Positions 42,693 to 51,336 of a stretch of DNA of 64,000 nucleotides are shown in pieces; position 1 is the stretch's first letter; every line of letters starts with the position of its first letter. The stretch spans positions 124,001 to 188,000 of the forward strand of contig JBCCGL010000005.1 of NCBI GenBank assembly GCA_039029275.1, given 5' to 3'. Below the pieces are notes generated by a model that made no database searches, was not told the origin of the DNA, and was given only the letters and a program-made list of their open reading frames with translations. The translations under genes were made by a program, and so were the position numbers. Source of the DNA: JBCCGL01 sp039029275. Its GTDB lineage: Bacteria > Pseudomonadota > Gammaproteobacteria > JBCCGL01.

Positions 42693-43658
42693 TCAAATCG
42701 CATTTCGCAACCCAAGCCTTGAAGGAGATGGCTGTAGATATATCTGCCGAGCGATGTATTCATCTGGATTCACTCGAAAGTAATGATGCAATAAAGTCAT
42801 CGGTACAATAAGCGGGATTTCAAAACGTCTGTATCGCGCAATAGAATCAAGGATCTCGCGTTTGTCATCCGACCCAATTCTTTTTTTCAAGTACCCCACC
42901 AGATGCTGCAAGGTATTAACGTGTGATTTTCGCGTTGCGCGCTGTTTTAATACCTGCATCAATTCAGAAAAATAATCACCCGCGATACTGTCGAGGTCGC
43001 CTGCTTTCAGGTTCGACAACATTTGCCCAAGACGTTTGTATCCAGAAACCGAATGCGACATGACCAGGTACTTATGTCGAGTGTGAAACTCGATCAAGGC
43101 TGAGGGTGACATTCCATCAACGACAAGGGACTGCCAACGATGCCGAACGTACACGCGGTTGACAAAATTTTCCCGCAGTATCGGATCCTTTAATCGACCC
43201 TCTTCCTCTGTTGGCAAGGTTGGATATCGCTTCATCACTTCATCGGCGAATACCCCCACCGCCTTTTTGCTCGCGGCGCCAGTTTTGTGCGGATAAACCT
43301 TGACTCGTTCCATACCGCAACTCGGCGAATCTTTTTTAAAGATGTAGCCGCATAGCCCAGACATTGAATCGGCAGCGTTGCGCGACCACCTGCGAAGATC
43401 ATCTGTTACGTCAATCGATGCGTCCTTCACACCAACAACGCGAAACGCATTCGGTTTGCCCACAAGCCGCAATGTTGGCCGAGGCACACCGAGTCCGATC
43501 CCTACTTCGGGGCACCAGCTCTTAAAATCAAAGTATTGACCGAGTGAGTCAACGATAAACGCATCTCGCTTGTGCTCGCCGTTAAAACGAACGGCTTGCC
43601 CGTGCAAACATGCGCTGATACCCACCAGTGGCCTGGAAGATTGACTGTTGTTTTCCAT
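42693..43658 (-). CDS. DUF523 and DUF1722 domain protein (YbgA-like)
   Basis: This 321-residue protein joins an N-terminal DUF523 domain and a C-terminal DUF1722 domain. The first has VGISACLHGQAVRFNG, SWCPEVGIGLGVPRP and KKDSPSCGMERV; its conserved cysteines are kept. The second has FHTRHKYLVMSHS and PLIVPMTLLHHYF. E. coli YbgA is the C-terminal part only; full-length members are often near photolyase genes, absent here. The start at 43658 has AGAAG upstream. DUF523 proteins were linked to 2-thiouracil desulfuration; the function here is unproven. Confidence 0.9.
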   Translation of the reverse strand: MENNSQSSRPLVGISACLHGQAVRFNGEHKRDAFIVDSLGQYFDFKSWCPEVGIGLGVPRPTLRLVGKPNAFRVVGVKDASIDVTDDLRRWSRNAADSMSGLCGYIFKKDSPSCGMERVKVYPHKTGAASKKAVGVFADEVMKRYPTLPTEEEGRLKDPILRENFVNRVYVRHRWQSLVVDGMSPSALIEFHTRHKYLVMSHSVSGYKRLGQMLSNLKAGDLDSIAGDYFSELMQVLKQRATRKSHVNTLQHLVGYLKKRIGSDDKREILDSIARYRRFEIPLIVPMTLLHHYFRVNPDEYIARQIYLQPSPSRLGLRNAI

Positions 43659-43747
43659 CGGCACTTCTTCTTTTACGGACGAAACTTACGCCTGAGGGAC
43701 TTGTACGAGCAGGACGTTGACTTAGATCGGTGGATTTATGCAATAAA

Positions 43748-43777
43748 AAAAGCGACGACATGATTGCCGTCGCTTTT
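43748..43777 (-). terminator. Intrinsic terminator of the ABC transporter operon
   Basis: AAAAGCGACG and CGTCGCTTTT form a 10-bp inverted repeat with a ten-base loop. On the minus strand the stem is followed by seven T. It lies 25 bases after the stop of the substrate-binding protein gene and closes the long minus-strand gene block. Confidence 0.9.
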
Positions 43778-43801
43778 AGGGGTCGAACTGCTAAGTGGAT
43801 T

Positions 43802-44827
43802 TTATTGCAGAACCTTTGTCCAGACTTTATCGATCAACGATTGCGCTTTTGGCGAACACGTCGGTGCGAATACCACGTTCAGATCTGATGGCGGGTTGAC
43901 TTCTGGAGCAGATTTCAACTCCTCTGAATAGAATTGAGCGGTTCCTTTAACTGCGTCACCATAACCCTGACTCTCGGTGAGGATAGCCATATTTTCAGGG
44001 TCCATCATGAAGTTCATGAACTTGCGTGCGTTTTCAACGTTTTTAGCGCTGCTGGGCACAACCAGACTATCGAACCAACCCACGACACCCTCTTTTGGAT
44101 AGGCGTAGTTAATCGGCGCACCAGCCAGTCTTCCTACACGAGTAAACCCATTCCAATGGTTAGTCATCAACGCCTCACCACTCGCCATTAGATCGCTCAT
44201 GGTTTCATTGTTGTAGGCCACCACATACTCTTTTTGCGCTACCAGCATGTCCTGAATTTTCTTCATTTCCTTGGGATCTTCAGAACACATGGGTATACCC
44301 AAATAGATATTGGCGAGGCTCACGACTTCATCCGGCGTTGGAAAAACGCTTAAGCGCCCGCGAAGTTCTTCGCTGGGTTCAAAAAATTCCTTCAGCGATT
44401 CGCCTTTTCCTGAATAGTCATTATGGTACGCAAACGACGTTGTGCCCCATTGCCAGGGAGCAGTGTACTCATGTTCCGGATCCCATGCGGGTTTTTTCCA
44501 GTTTTCCTCATAGTTTCCGTAGTTAGGGAGTTCGTGGACCGCTACTTTTTGGATTAGACCTTCATCAATCATAATCGGAACAAAATTCTGGCTAGGGACC
44601 ACAAGGTCGTAGCCTGTTGCGCCGGCCTGCAATTTCGCCAACAAAGTTTCGTTCGAATCATAGGTATCAACCGAAACTTTGATGCCGGTTTCTTTTTCGA
44701 ACTTTTCAACGAGTTCAGGCGGAGTATATTCCGTCCAGTTGTAGATAAATAATTCGCCCGATGCCTGCGCAAGCCCTGAAAACAGAACTGCAGCACTGGC
44801 CGCGAAAGTGGTTAAACAACGTTTCAT
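43802..44827 (-). CDS. Polyamine-type ABC transporter substrate-binding protein
   Basis: This is the periplasmic binding protein of the importer, 341 residues, resembling PotD/PotF. Residues 1-22 are a signal peptide ending AQA. The mature N-terminus ELFIYNWTEYTPPELVEKF is the family start, and the sequence YDLVVPSQNFVPIMIDEGLIQK follows as in spermidine/putrescine binders. A strong AGGAGGT lies seven bases before the ATG. It is the last gene of the ABC operon (ATPase, two permeases, binder) and follows the second permease by 51 bases; a binder as last gene is known for potABCD. Whether it binds polyamine or a related amine cannot be told. Confidence 0.93.
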   Translation of the reverse strand: MKRCLTTFAASAAVLFSGLAQASGELFIYNWTEYTPPELVEKFEKETGIKVSVDTYDSNETLLAKLQAGATGYDLVVPSQNFVPIMIDEGLIQKVAVHELPNYGNYEENWKKPAWDPEHEYTAPWQWGTTSFAYHNDYSGKGESLKEFFEPSEELRGRLSVFPTPDEVVSLANIYLGIPMCSEDPKEMKKIQDMLVAQKEYVVAYNNETMSDLMASGEALMTNHWNGFTRVGRLAGAPINYAYPKEGVVGWFDSLVVPSSAKNVENARKFMNFMMDPENMAILTESQGYGDAVKGTAQFYSEELKSAPEVNPPSDLNVVFAPTCSPKAQSLIDKVWTKVLQ

Positions 44828-44878
44828 CGTGGATACCTCCTATAGGTAAGAGTGGGTTTCGGTTGTGGAGCAACCTTA

Positions 44879-45721
44879 TCAATGCACCGCATTGGTTTGA
44901 GCTTTTTTAGAAAACACCCAGTACGCCGTTACAATGGCGACCGAGAAAAACAAGAGCAACGTACATACAGCGTTGATTTCCGGGGTCAGACCCCGACGAA
45001 TCATCGAATAAATATAAACCGGCAGTGTTGTTGTACCAGCGCCGCCAACCATCAATGTGATAATAAAATCGTCGAGAGAAATAACAAATGACAACATTGC
45101 ACCTGCGACAATGCCGGGCATCAAAAGAGGCACAGTAACGAAACGAAACGTCTCCCATTCAGACGCATAGAGATCGCGCGCCGCCTGCTCGAGCGACGTA
45201 TCCATTCCTTCAAGACGAGCGCGAATTGGCATAAATGCAAACGGAATACAAAATGTGGTGTGAGCGATGATGACATTCCACAGCCCCCAACTCAGCCCAA
45301 TCGAGGAAAAGAAAATCAAGACCGCGACCGCAGTGACAATTTCCGGCACCATCAGCGGAAGCGTTATTAATCCGAGCGAAATTGTTTTGCCGGTAAAGTT
45401 ACCTCCGCGCGCAAGCACCAGCGCACCGATTGTGGCGATCGCAGTCGCAACGCCGGTCGCGACCGTTGCAACTATGAGCGAATTCCATACGGCGCTTTGA
45501 ATATCATCGTTCTGAAAGGCCTTGATGTACCAGTCAAAACTGAACCCCGTCCAATTCATCACCAGGCGGTTGGCGTTAAATGAGTAAAAAATCAACACAA
45601 AAATCGGAATGTAGAGGAACAAAAAAAAGACCCAGGCCCACGCACCAAGCCCCCGGTAGTGGCCAACAGGCAGAACCTTTTTTCGATTTGATGATGAGGT
45701 GGACATTGCGGCTTCGCTCAT
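44879..45721 (-). CDS. ABC transporter permease (PotC/PotI type)
   Basis: This is an inner-membrane permease of 280 residues with six membrane segments. The cytoplasmic EAA loop that contacts the ATPase is seen in LEQAARDLYASEWETFRFVTVPLLMPGI, and IVTAVAVLIFFSSIGLSWG belongs to the core. It starts four bases after the stop of the other permease gene, so the two are coupled. It would form the channel with the PotB-type protein for a polyamine-like substrate. Confidence 0.93.
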   Translation of the reverse strand: MSEAAMSTSSSNRKKVLPVGHYRGLGAWAWVFFLFLYIPIFVLIFYSFNANRLVMNWTGFSFDWYIKAFQNDDIQSAVWNSLIVATVATGVATAIATIGALVLARGGNFTGKTISLGLITLPLMVPEIVTAVAVLIFFSSIGLSWGLWNVIIAHTTFCIPFAFMPIRARLEGMDTSLEQAARDLYASEWETFRFVTVPLLMPGIVAGAMLSFVISLDDFIITLMVGGAGTTTLPVYIYSMIRRGLTPEINAVCTLLLFFSVAIVTAYWVFSKKAQTNAVH

Positions 45722-45724
45722 ACC

Positions 45725-46630
45725 CTAATGCCCCCCTTCGATAGCAGCGCGTTTTTTTGCGGACTTCGCGTAGAAGATCAAACTGATAACGACAGCCGCC
45801 AATAGCAGCATCGACAACGCTGATCCGAATGGCCAGTTTCTTGCGGACGCAAACTGAAACTGCACCAGACTGCCGAGCATTAATTTTTTACCGCCGCCGA
45901 GCAGGTTGGGCGCAATGAATGCACCAATCGACGGGATAAACACCAAAATGCACCCAGCGATAATCCCGGGCTTGCACAACGGCAGCACAACTTTTGTCAT
46001 CACCTGCCAGCGATTGGCATAAAGGTCACTGGCTGCCTCGAGCAATCTGAAATCTAGTTTTTCAAGACTCGCATAAATCGGCAAAACCATCAGAGGTAAA
46101 TAGCTGTAGGTCAAGCCGATGGCGATGGCACCGTCGGTGTACATCATGCGCAAGGAGTCTTCGATAATGCCGGTCGCCAATAGTGGTGTTTCGATAACCC
46201 CGCCGCGCCCCAGAATGATGATCCATGCAAAGGTGCGTATCAGCAGGTTGGTCCAGAACGGTATCGTAATAAGATAAATGTAAATATTGCGTTTGTGCTC
46301 AGGCTGCAGCGTGATGTAGTAAGCGACTGGAAAGCCAAATATCAAACACAGGATTGTTGCGCCAATGGACAACTGAAACGAGCGAAGAATGATATTCACA
46401 TAACCCGGATTGAATACAAGCTGATCTTCGAGATCGTACTCAAAGAAGATCTTTATATAGGCATCAAACGATGGAACAGGCTTAACACCGCCATACGGAT
46501 TCGGTTCCAGAAATGAAAAAACCGCCATGATCGCGACTGGCACAAGCATAAAAACGCCAATCACAAAATACGTTGGCGCTAAACCCAGCCATCGTTTCCC
46601 CGCGGCGCTCTTTGGTAACCAGTTACTCAT
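45725..46630 (-). CDS. ABC transporter permease (PotB/PotH type)
   Basis: This is a 301-residue permease with six membrane segments. The EAA loop reads LLEAASDLYANRWQVMTKVVLPLCKPGI. The N-terminal segment YFVIGVFMLVPVAIMAVFSF is a first helix typical of PotB/PotH. Its start overlaps the end of the ATPase gene by four bases, and its stop is three bases before the next permease, so the ABC genes form a tight operon. Confidence 0.93.
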   Translation of the reverse strand: MSNWLPKSAAGKRWLGLAPTYFVIGVFMLVPVAIMAVFSFLEPNPYGGVKPVPSFDAYIKIFFEYDLEDQLVFNPGYVNIILRSFQLSIGATILCLIFGFPVAYYITLQPEHKRNIYIYLITIPFWTNLLIRTFAWIIILGRGGVIETPLLATGIIEDSLRMMYTDGAIAIGLTYSYLPLMVLPIYASLEKLDFRLLEAASDLYANRWQVMTKVVLPLCKPGIIAGCILVFIPSIGAFIAPNLLGGGKKLMLGSLVQFQFASARNWPFGSALSMLLLAAVVISLIFYAKSAKKRAAIEGGH

Positions 46631-47715
46631 TGCGCCAGTACGCGTAGCGCGCGAGACGAAAACTGCACGCTAAGCTCGTCGCCAACCGAAAATGGCAGTT
46701 GCCCGTCTTCCTTCGGTCGCGCCTGTGCCATCACCTCAACGCCATCGCCCAATTCGACTGTGTAAGCCGCCTGATTGCCGAGATACACAATACTGGCGAC
46801 GGTGCCTGCGCGCGCGTCTGCGTCGCCTGGCTCTGACAAATTGATTTTCTCAGGGCGCAAAAATAATGAAACGCTGTCGCCAACCTTGTGATCGCCAGAA
46901 TTGGCCGCTTCAAAAATACTCTCGGAGCCGACCTTGCACGTAACAGAATCATCCGTGGCCGAGATTATTTCGCCTTCGAGAAAATTGGTATCGCCAATAA
47001 AATCGGCGACAAATCGGTTGACGGGGTGCTCATAGATATCTGTGGGTGCGCCGATCTGCTGCACCTCGCCGTCGGACATCACCGCAATTCTGTCACTCAT
47101 TGCCAGCGCTTCTTCTTGATCGTGGGTGACAAAAACGAAGGTGATGCCAGTCTCTTTCTGTAATTGTTTGAGCTCCTCACGCATCGCCTGTCGAAGCTTT
47201 AAATCGAGCGCTGATAAGGGCTCATCGAGTAACAAGACTTTCGGGCTTGGCGCAAGCGCCCGCGCCAATGCCACGCGTTGCTGCTGCCCGCCTGAGAGCT
47301 GGTTCGGGCGTCGATCCGCAAGGTGCTGCATTTTGACCAGCGATAGCATCCGATCAACCGTTTCGTCGATTTCATTTGCGGGTTGTTTAAGACGTTCCAA
47401 ACCAAACGCGACGTTCTTGGCGACCGTCATGTGCGGAAACAAGGCATAATGCTGAAACACCGTATTAACAGGTCGGCGATTAGGTTCGAGGTTCTCGATT
47501 TCATCGTCGAACAACATGATTTCGCCACCGGATACCTGCTCGAACCCGGCGATCAATCGCAGTAGTGTGGTTTTGCCGCAGCCCGATGGGCCAAGTAGGG
47601 TAAAGAATTCGTTGTCGTTGATTTGCAGCGACACGTTGTCCAAGGCCTTAACGGGCTGATTGGAGTCTGGGTTGTATACCTTTGTGACGCCTCGAACATC
47701 AATAGCAGCGGTCAT
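46627..47715 (-). CDS. ABC transporter ATP-binding protein (PotA/PotG type)
   Basis: This is the 362-residue ATPase of the importer. Walker A is GPSGCGKTT (around residue 40), the signature LSGGQQQRVALARAL, Walker B VLLLDEP and the switch His in FVTHDQ. A TOBE domain fills the C-terminal third (LFLRPEKINL). It is the first ABC gene; a 197-base gap with an AT-rich TATAAT box on the minus strand separates it from the ArgE-like gene, so the importer may have its own promoter as well as read-through. Confidence 0.94.
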   Translation of the reverse strand: MTAAIDVRGVTKVYNPDSNQPVKALDNVSLQINDNEFFTLLGPSGCGKTTLLRLIAGFEQVSGGEIMLFDDEIENLEPNRRPVNTVFQHYALFPHMTVAKNVAFGLERLKQPANEIDETVDRMLSLVKMQHLADRRPNQLSGGQQQRVALARALAPSPKVLLLDEPLSALDLKLRQAMREELKQLQKETGITFVFVTHDQEEALAMSDRIAVMSDGEVQQIGAPTDIYEHPVNRFVADFIGDTNFLEGEIISATDDSVTCKVGSESIFEAANSGDHKVGDSVSLFLRPEKINLSEPGDADARAGTVASIVYLGNQAAYTVELGDGVEVMAQARPKEDGQLPFSVGDELSVQFSSRALRVLAQ

Positions 47716-47912
47716 CGATCCCCCTCGTTATCACTGTTACCCACCGCTAAGTGCTTGAAAGAAGAAAAAAGCGGTTTGGGAGCTTTGCCTGTTGATTATA
47801 TTAAACAGCCAGGACGCCCATCTTTTCTTGGCCCACATTAAACCGTAATTCTTTTTCTTTGCAAAGTGTTGGCGATGTTAAACACCTTAATTTGTGCGAG
47901 GTCATACTGATT

Positions 47913-49070
47913 TCATGCCTGCAACCGTTCTATCAAGTTCGACAGCATTCTTTCGCACCGATCAAGCTGCTCGATTTCAACAAATTCATCTGCACGATGC
48001 GCCTGCAAAATACTGCCCGGTCCACACACCACTGCAGGAACGCCAAGGCGCTCGCTAAACAAACCACCTTCGGTACCAAAGCTGACTTTCCCGTGGCTAT
48101 CGTCGTCCACCAGGCTTTTTACAAAATTCACAACGTCTGCATCCGGCGCGGTGAACAAACCGGGATACTGGTTTTTCTGGATCACGCGAATGTCGACGTC
48201 AGCAAAAACAGTGCGCATTTCAGGGATCAGTTTGTCGGCTGCAAATTGCTTGATATCGTCGACTATCGCAATCGGGTCATCCTGCGGTAAATACCGAATT
48301 TCGAAGTCAAACCGACACTGCGCAGGAACAATGTTCGCCGCCGTGCCCCCGCTTATCGTCCCCACATGCAAGGTGGTATAGGGCACACGGTAATCGCTGT
48401 CTTTGGTTCCGCTTTCAATAATGCGCTGTTGCAAATCATGGATGTTTTGAATCAAACGCGCCGCGTAGATCACGGCGTTGACGCCCTCGGTGGTGTACGC
48501 CGAATGCGCGTTGGCGCCGACCACCTCTACTTCATAAGCGCACTTTCCCTTATGTCCGATAACCACCTGCATTGAAGTTGGTTCACCGATTATCGCCATC
48601 GCCGGTTTGACCGGCTGGTGTTGCAGCATGTCGATAAGGGTACGAACACCAATGCAACCAATCTCTTCATCGTAGGAAAACGCGAGATGTACGGGTGTGG
48701 CGAGATTCGCTTCGATCATCGACGGGACAGAAGCCAATGCGCAGGCGACAAATCCTTTCATATCAGCGGAACCGCGCGCGTAAAGCTTTGCGTCTTTCTC
48801 GACAAGTTGGAAAGGATCGCTGGACCAGTCTTGTCCGTCTACCGGCACCACGTCGGTGTGGCCGGACAGCATTACGCCCGGTTTATCGTGCGGACCAATC
48901 GTTGCGTACAAATTGGCTTTCTCGCCTGTTGCATCATGGACCAATTCGCTGCCAACGCCGAAAGACTGCAAATACGCTTGCACGTATTCGATTAATGCCA
49001 GATTGGAATTGCGGCTGGTAGTATCGAATGCAACCAGTTTTTCCAGAATGTCGCGCGCGGCTTCAGGCAC
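47913..49070 (-). CDS. argE: Acetylornithine deacetylase (ArgE) family M20 peptidase
   Basis: This is a zinc-dependent M20 deacetylase of 385 residues, close to ArgE. The metal ligands are in SGHTDVVP, ADMKGF, YDEEIGC (catalytic Glu and ligand), GEPTS and a late AHRADEF. The dimerisation domain holds GKCAYEVEVVGANAHSAYT. It overlaps the end of the amidohydrolase gene by eight bases and so is coupled to it. ArgE proper removes acetyl from N-acetylornithine; in this amine cluster it may instead hydrolyse an N-acyl diamine or amino acid. The gene symbol follows the family name, not a proven role. Confidence 0.88.
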   Translation of the reverse strand: MPEAARDILEKLVAFDTTSRNSNLALIEYVQAYLQSFGVGSELVHDATGEKANLYATIGPHDKPGVMLSGHTDVVPVDGQDWSSDPFQLVEKDAKLYARGSADMKGFVACALASVPSMIEANLATPVHLAFSYDEEIGCIGVRTLIDMLQHQPVKPAMAIIGEPTSMQVVIGHKGKCAYEVEVVGANAHSAYTTEGVNAVIYAARLIQNIHDLQQRIIESGTKDSDYRVPYTTLHVGTISGGTAANIVPAQCRFDFEIRYLPQDDPIAIVDDIKQFAADKLIPEMRTVFADVDIRVIQKNQYPGLFTAPDADVVNFVKSLVDDDSHGKVSFGTEGGLFSERLGVPAVVCGPGSILQAHRADEFVEIEQLDRCERMLSNLIERLQA

Positions 49071-50094
49071 CTTTAAACCCGGTCAACACGTTCACGGTGT
49101 TGACGCCGATCTCGGCAACCGCATACCCACCTTCCATGATGAACAGCGTTGGTAAATTGAGTGCCGCAATCCGTGCGCCGTAGTGACTGAAGTCATCGCT
49201 TTTCAGTTTGAAAAAGGATATCGGATCGTTTTCAAACGTATCGACACCCAGCGATACAATCAGTGCATCAGGAGAATAATTTTTGACTTTTGTCAGTGCC
49301 GCATCGAGTGCATCGGCCCATTCTGAATAGGGTGTGCCCGGACCCAACGGAAAGTTGAAATTAAATCCCTCTCCATCGCCCGCGCCATTTTCATCGGCGT
49401 AACCCAAAAAGTGTGGGAACGCCTCGCGCGGGTCGCCGTGTAAGGAACAAAACATGACGTCGCTGCGGTTATAAAAAATTTCCTGAGTGCCGTTGCCGTG
49501 GTGAAAATCCACGTCGAGAATCGCTACGCGTTCGGCACCTTGATCAATAAAAGCCTGCGCACTCACCGCCGCGTTATTAATAAAACAATAACCGCCGTAA
49601 GCGTCAGTGGCAGCGTGATGCCCGGGTGGACGACACAAACCAAACGCTTCACGAGCACCTCCGGTAATTTTGGATTGGGCCGTCAGCGCAACGTTGGCAC
49701 TGGCTTTGGCCGCTTCCCAGGTGCCGTCGGTAATCGACGTTTCAACCGCAAGACAGTAATACCCCATTTTGCCCTCGATATGATCAGGGACGCGATTTTG
49801 CGGCATCGACCGGCCAGGCCATACGCTCGGGATCGCTTCACCTTGCATGCCGTCGGCTTTCCATTGTTCCCAGCAGCTTTGCAGGAATTCAATAAACGCT
49901 GAATCGTGCACGCGCAAAATCTGCTCCAGACCAAACTCGTCAGGCGCCTCAACCGCACCGAGATCAACCTGGTGCACGCGTTGCAATATATGTTCGGCAC
50001 GCACCGGACATTCAAAAGGCGGAACCAGTTCACCGCCGTACAATTCAGTTTTTGCGTCGCGCAATTTGTGTTTTTCAGTGTAAATTGTTTGCAC
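49063..50094 (-). CDS. Acetylpolyamine amidohydrolase / histone-deacetylase-family enzyme
   Basis: This is a zinc hydrolase of 343 residues of the arginase-deacetylase fold. RPPGHHAATDAYGGYCFINN contains the two catalytic histidines, LDVDFHHGNGTQE the zinc Asp and His, and IMEGGYAVAEIG the conserved Tyr. The close match to bacterial acetylpolyamine amidohydrolases (removing acetyl groups from acetyl-putrescine, -cadaverine or -spermidine) fits the polyamine-type importer of the same gene block. It starts 15 bases after the fusion protein gene and overlaps the ArgE-like gene. Confidence 0.92.
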   Translation of the reverse strand: MQTIYTEKHKLRDAKTELYGGELVPPFECPVRAEHILQRVHQVDLGAVEAPDEFGLEQILRVHDSAFIEFLQSCWEQWKADGMQGEAIPSVWPGRSMPQNRVPDHIEGKMGYYCLAVETSITDGTWEAAKASANVALTAQSKITGGAREAFGLCRPPGHHAATDAYGGYCFINNAAVSAQAFIDQGAERVAILDVDFHHGNGTQEIFYNRSDVMFCSLHGDPREAFPHFLGYADENGAGDGEGFNFNFPLGPGTPYSEWADALDAALTKVKNYSPDALIVSLGVDTFENDPISFFKLKSDDFSHYGARIAALNLPTLFIMEGGYAVAEIGVNTVNVLTGFKGA

Positions 50095-50109
50095 TTGTAT
50101 ACCTTTTCA

Positions 50110-51258
50110 CTAATTCGCCCAACGACTAAAAAAGTCCTGAGTGTGCTGGATAAAATTTCGCATCGCACTGGTCGGCTCATAGTCACTGCGATGCACCAGG
50201 GCCATTTTTCCCGGTGTTACTTTTTCCTTAATCGGACGGGTAACAATGGCTGAGCCGTCATAACTCATAGCGTTCGCCGGTTTCGAAACCAGAATGCTGT
50301 AGCCCAACCCGTTACCTACCATGCCGCGTACCATTTCAAACGATGGCGAGCGAAACGCGACGTTCGGCTGCAAATCCAGTTCGTGAAACAAGGACGTAAA
50401 ATAATCCCGGCTGGGAAGAATATCGAGGAGCACCATCGGTTCTTCGGCTAATTCGTGCAGTGAAACCTGTGCCTTCTTTGCCAGTGGATGCGCGGCAGGC
50501 AGTAACACCAATGCAGACACTTCTGCCAATAATTTGGAATCGAATGCATCGTCCAATCCAAAATCATACGTCAATGCGACATCGAACTGTTTTTCGCTGA
50601 GCCCTTTGAGCAAGCGATCCTGTGTGCCTTCGTACAAATCAAATTTCGTCTGATGTTGCCTGAGAAAACTTGCCATTAATTGCGGCAGAAAAAACGGGCC
50701 GAGCGTAACGAAACACCCAAGCTTTAATGCGTCTGCGCTCGGGCCTGCTCCGTGCGAGTCAACAAAATCGTCGATCTGGATCGCGCGGCCGTAGGCACGA
50801 TTGGCGTAAACGAGCGCCCGACCATGCTGTTGGTAACGTATGTCGTCAACGCGTGCGATAAAAATAAAATGCGATCCGAATTTCGAAAAATGATCGACGC
50901 TGCAATCAAAATTGACCAGTGCGTCAGCCAGCATTGGCACACCTGATTTTCCTTCAACCCATTCTGCGCACGAAAAGTGATCGTCTTCGACCGGGGGCGT
51001 TTTTCGGCCAGCAAATGTATCAGAAACGAAGGACTGATCTTCGCGTAATACATTGACACATAAAACGCCGTTTTTTTGCAGCGCCTCGCACGCTTTACTC
51101 AAATGATGCACACAAACGAGCAGCGACGGCGGGTCTGCCGACACAGAACACATCGCGCTTACCGTTACACCCTCACGCCCGTGTTTTCCCGCAGTTGTAA
51201 TCACCGACACGGTCGACGCCGCGTGGCTCATTCCCTGTAGAAAATTATCGCGATTCAT
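50110..51258 (-). CDS. Flavin reductase fused to a LysR-type effector-binding domain
   Basis: This 382-residue protein joins two domains not usually found together. Residues 1-160 are a flavin reductase-like FMN-binding domain (GVTVSAMCSVSADPPSLLVCVH at 30-51; VNVL, FAGRK, DDHF), like HpaC or RutF. After a linker, residues 178-380 are a LysR substrate-binding domain (GCFVTLGPFFLPQL at 181-194; EEPMVLLD at 272-279; SRDYF at 283-287; SFEMVRGMVGNGLGYS at 306-321). No helix-turn-helix is present, so it is not a transcription factor. The second domain resembles the effector domain of the LysR regulator at 56324. It lies 15 bases before the amidohydrolase gene and 78 bases after the aminotransferase. 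It could supply FADH2 to the HpaB-type monooxygenase under ligand control. Confidence 0.9.
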   Translation of the reverse strand: MNRDNFLQGMSHAASTVSVITTAGKHGREGVTVSAMCSVSADPPSLLVCVHHLSKACEALQKNGVLCVNVLREDQSFVSDTFAGRKTPPVEDDHFSCAEWVEGKSGVPMLADALVNFDCSVDHFSKFGSHFIFIARVDDIRYQQHGRALVYANRAYGRAIQIDDFVDSHGAGPSADALKLGCFVTLGPFFLPQLMASFLRQHQTKFDLYEGTQDRLLKGLSEKQFDVALTYDFGLDDAFDSKLLAEVSALVLLPAAHPLAKKAQVSLHELAEEPMVLLDILPSRDYFTSLFHELDLQPNVAFRSPSFEMVRGMVGNGLGYSILVSKPANAMSYDGSAIVTRPIKEKVTPGKMALVHRSDYEPTSAMRNFIQHTQDFFSRWAN

Positions 51259-51336
51259 ATGTTTAAACTACAGCGTTATTTTTGTGAAATCGCTGCGTAT
51301 TGCAGCATCAAAGCGATCAACCATTCAGAACGCGCG

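Noticed and set aside
42539..42763. 74-codon minus-strand frame overlapping the terminator and the end of the DUF523/DUF1722 gene
   Set aside because: It runs through the intrinsic terminator at 42569-42602, overlaps a real gene on the same strand and has no ribosome binding site.
47800..47830. TATAAT box on the minus strand before the ABC ATPase gene as a promoter
   Set aside because: A perfect -10 is present but no -35 at 16-18 bases; mentioned with the ATPase but not listed as a separate feature.
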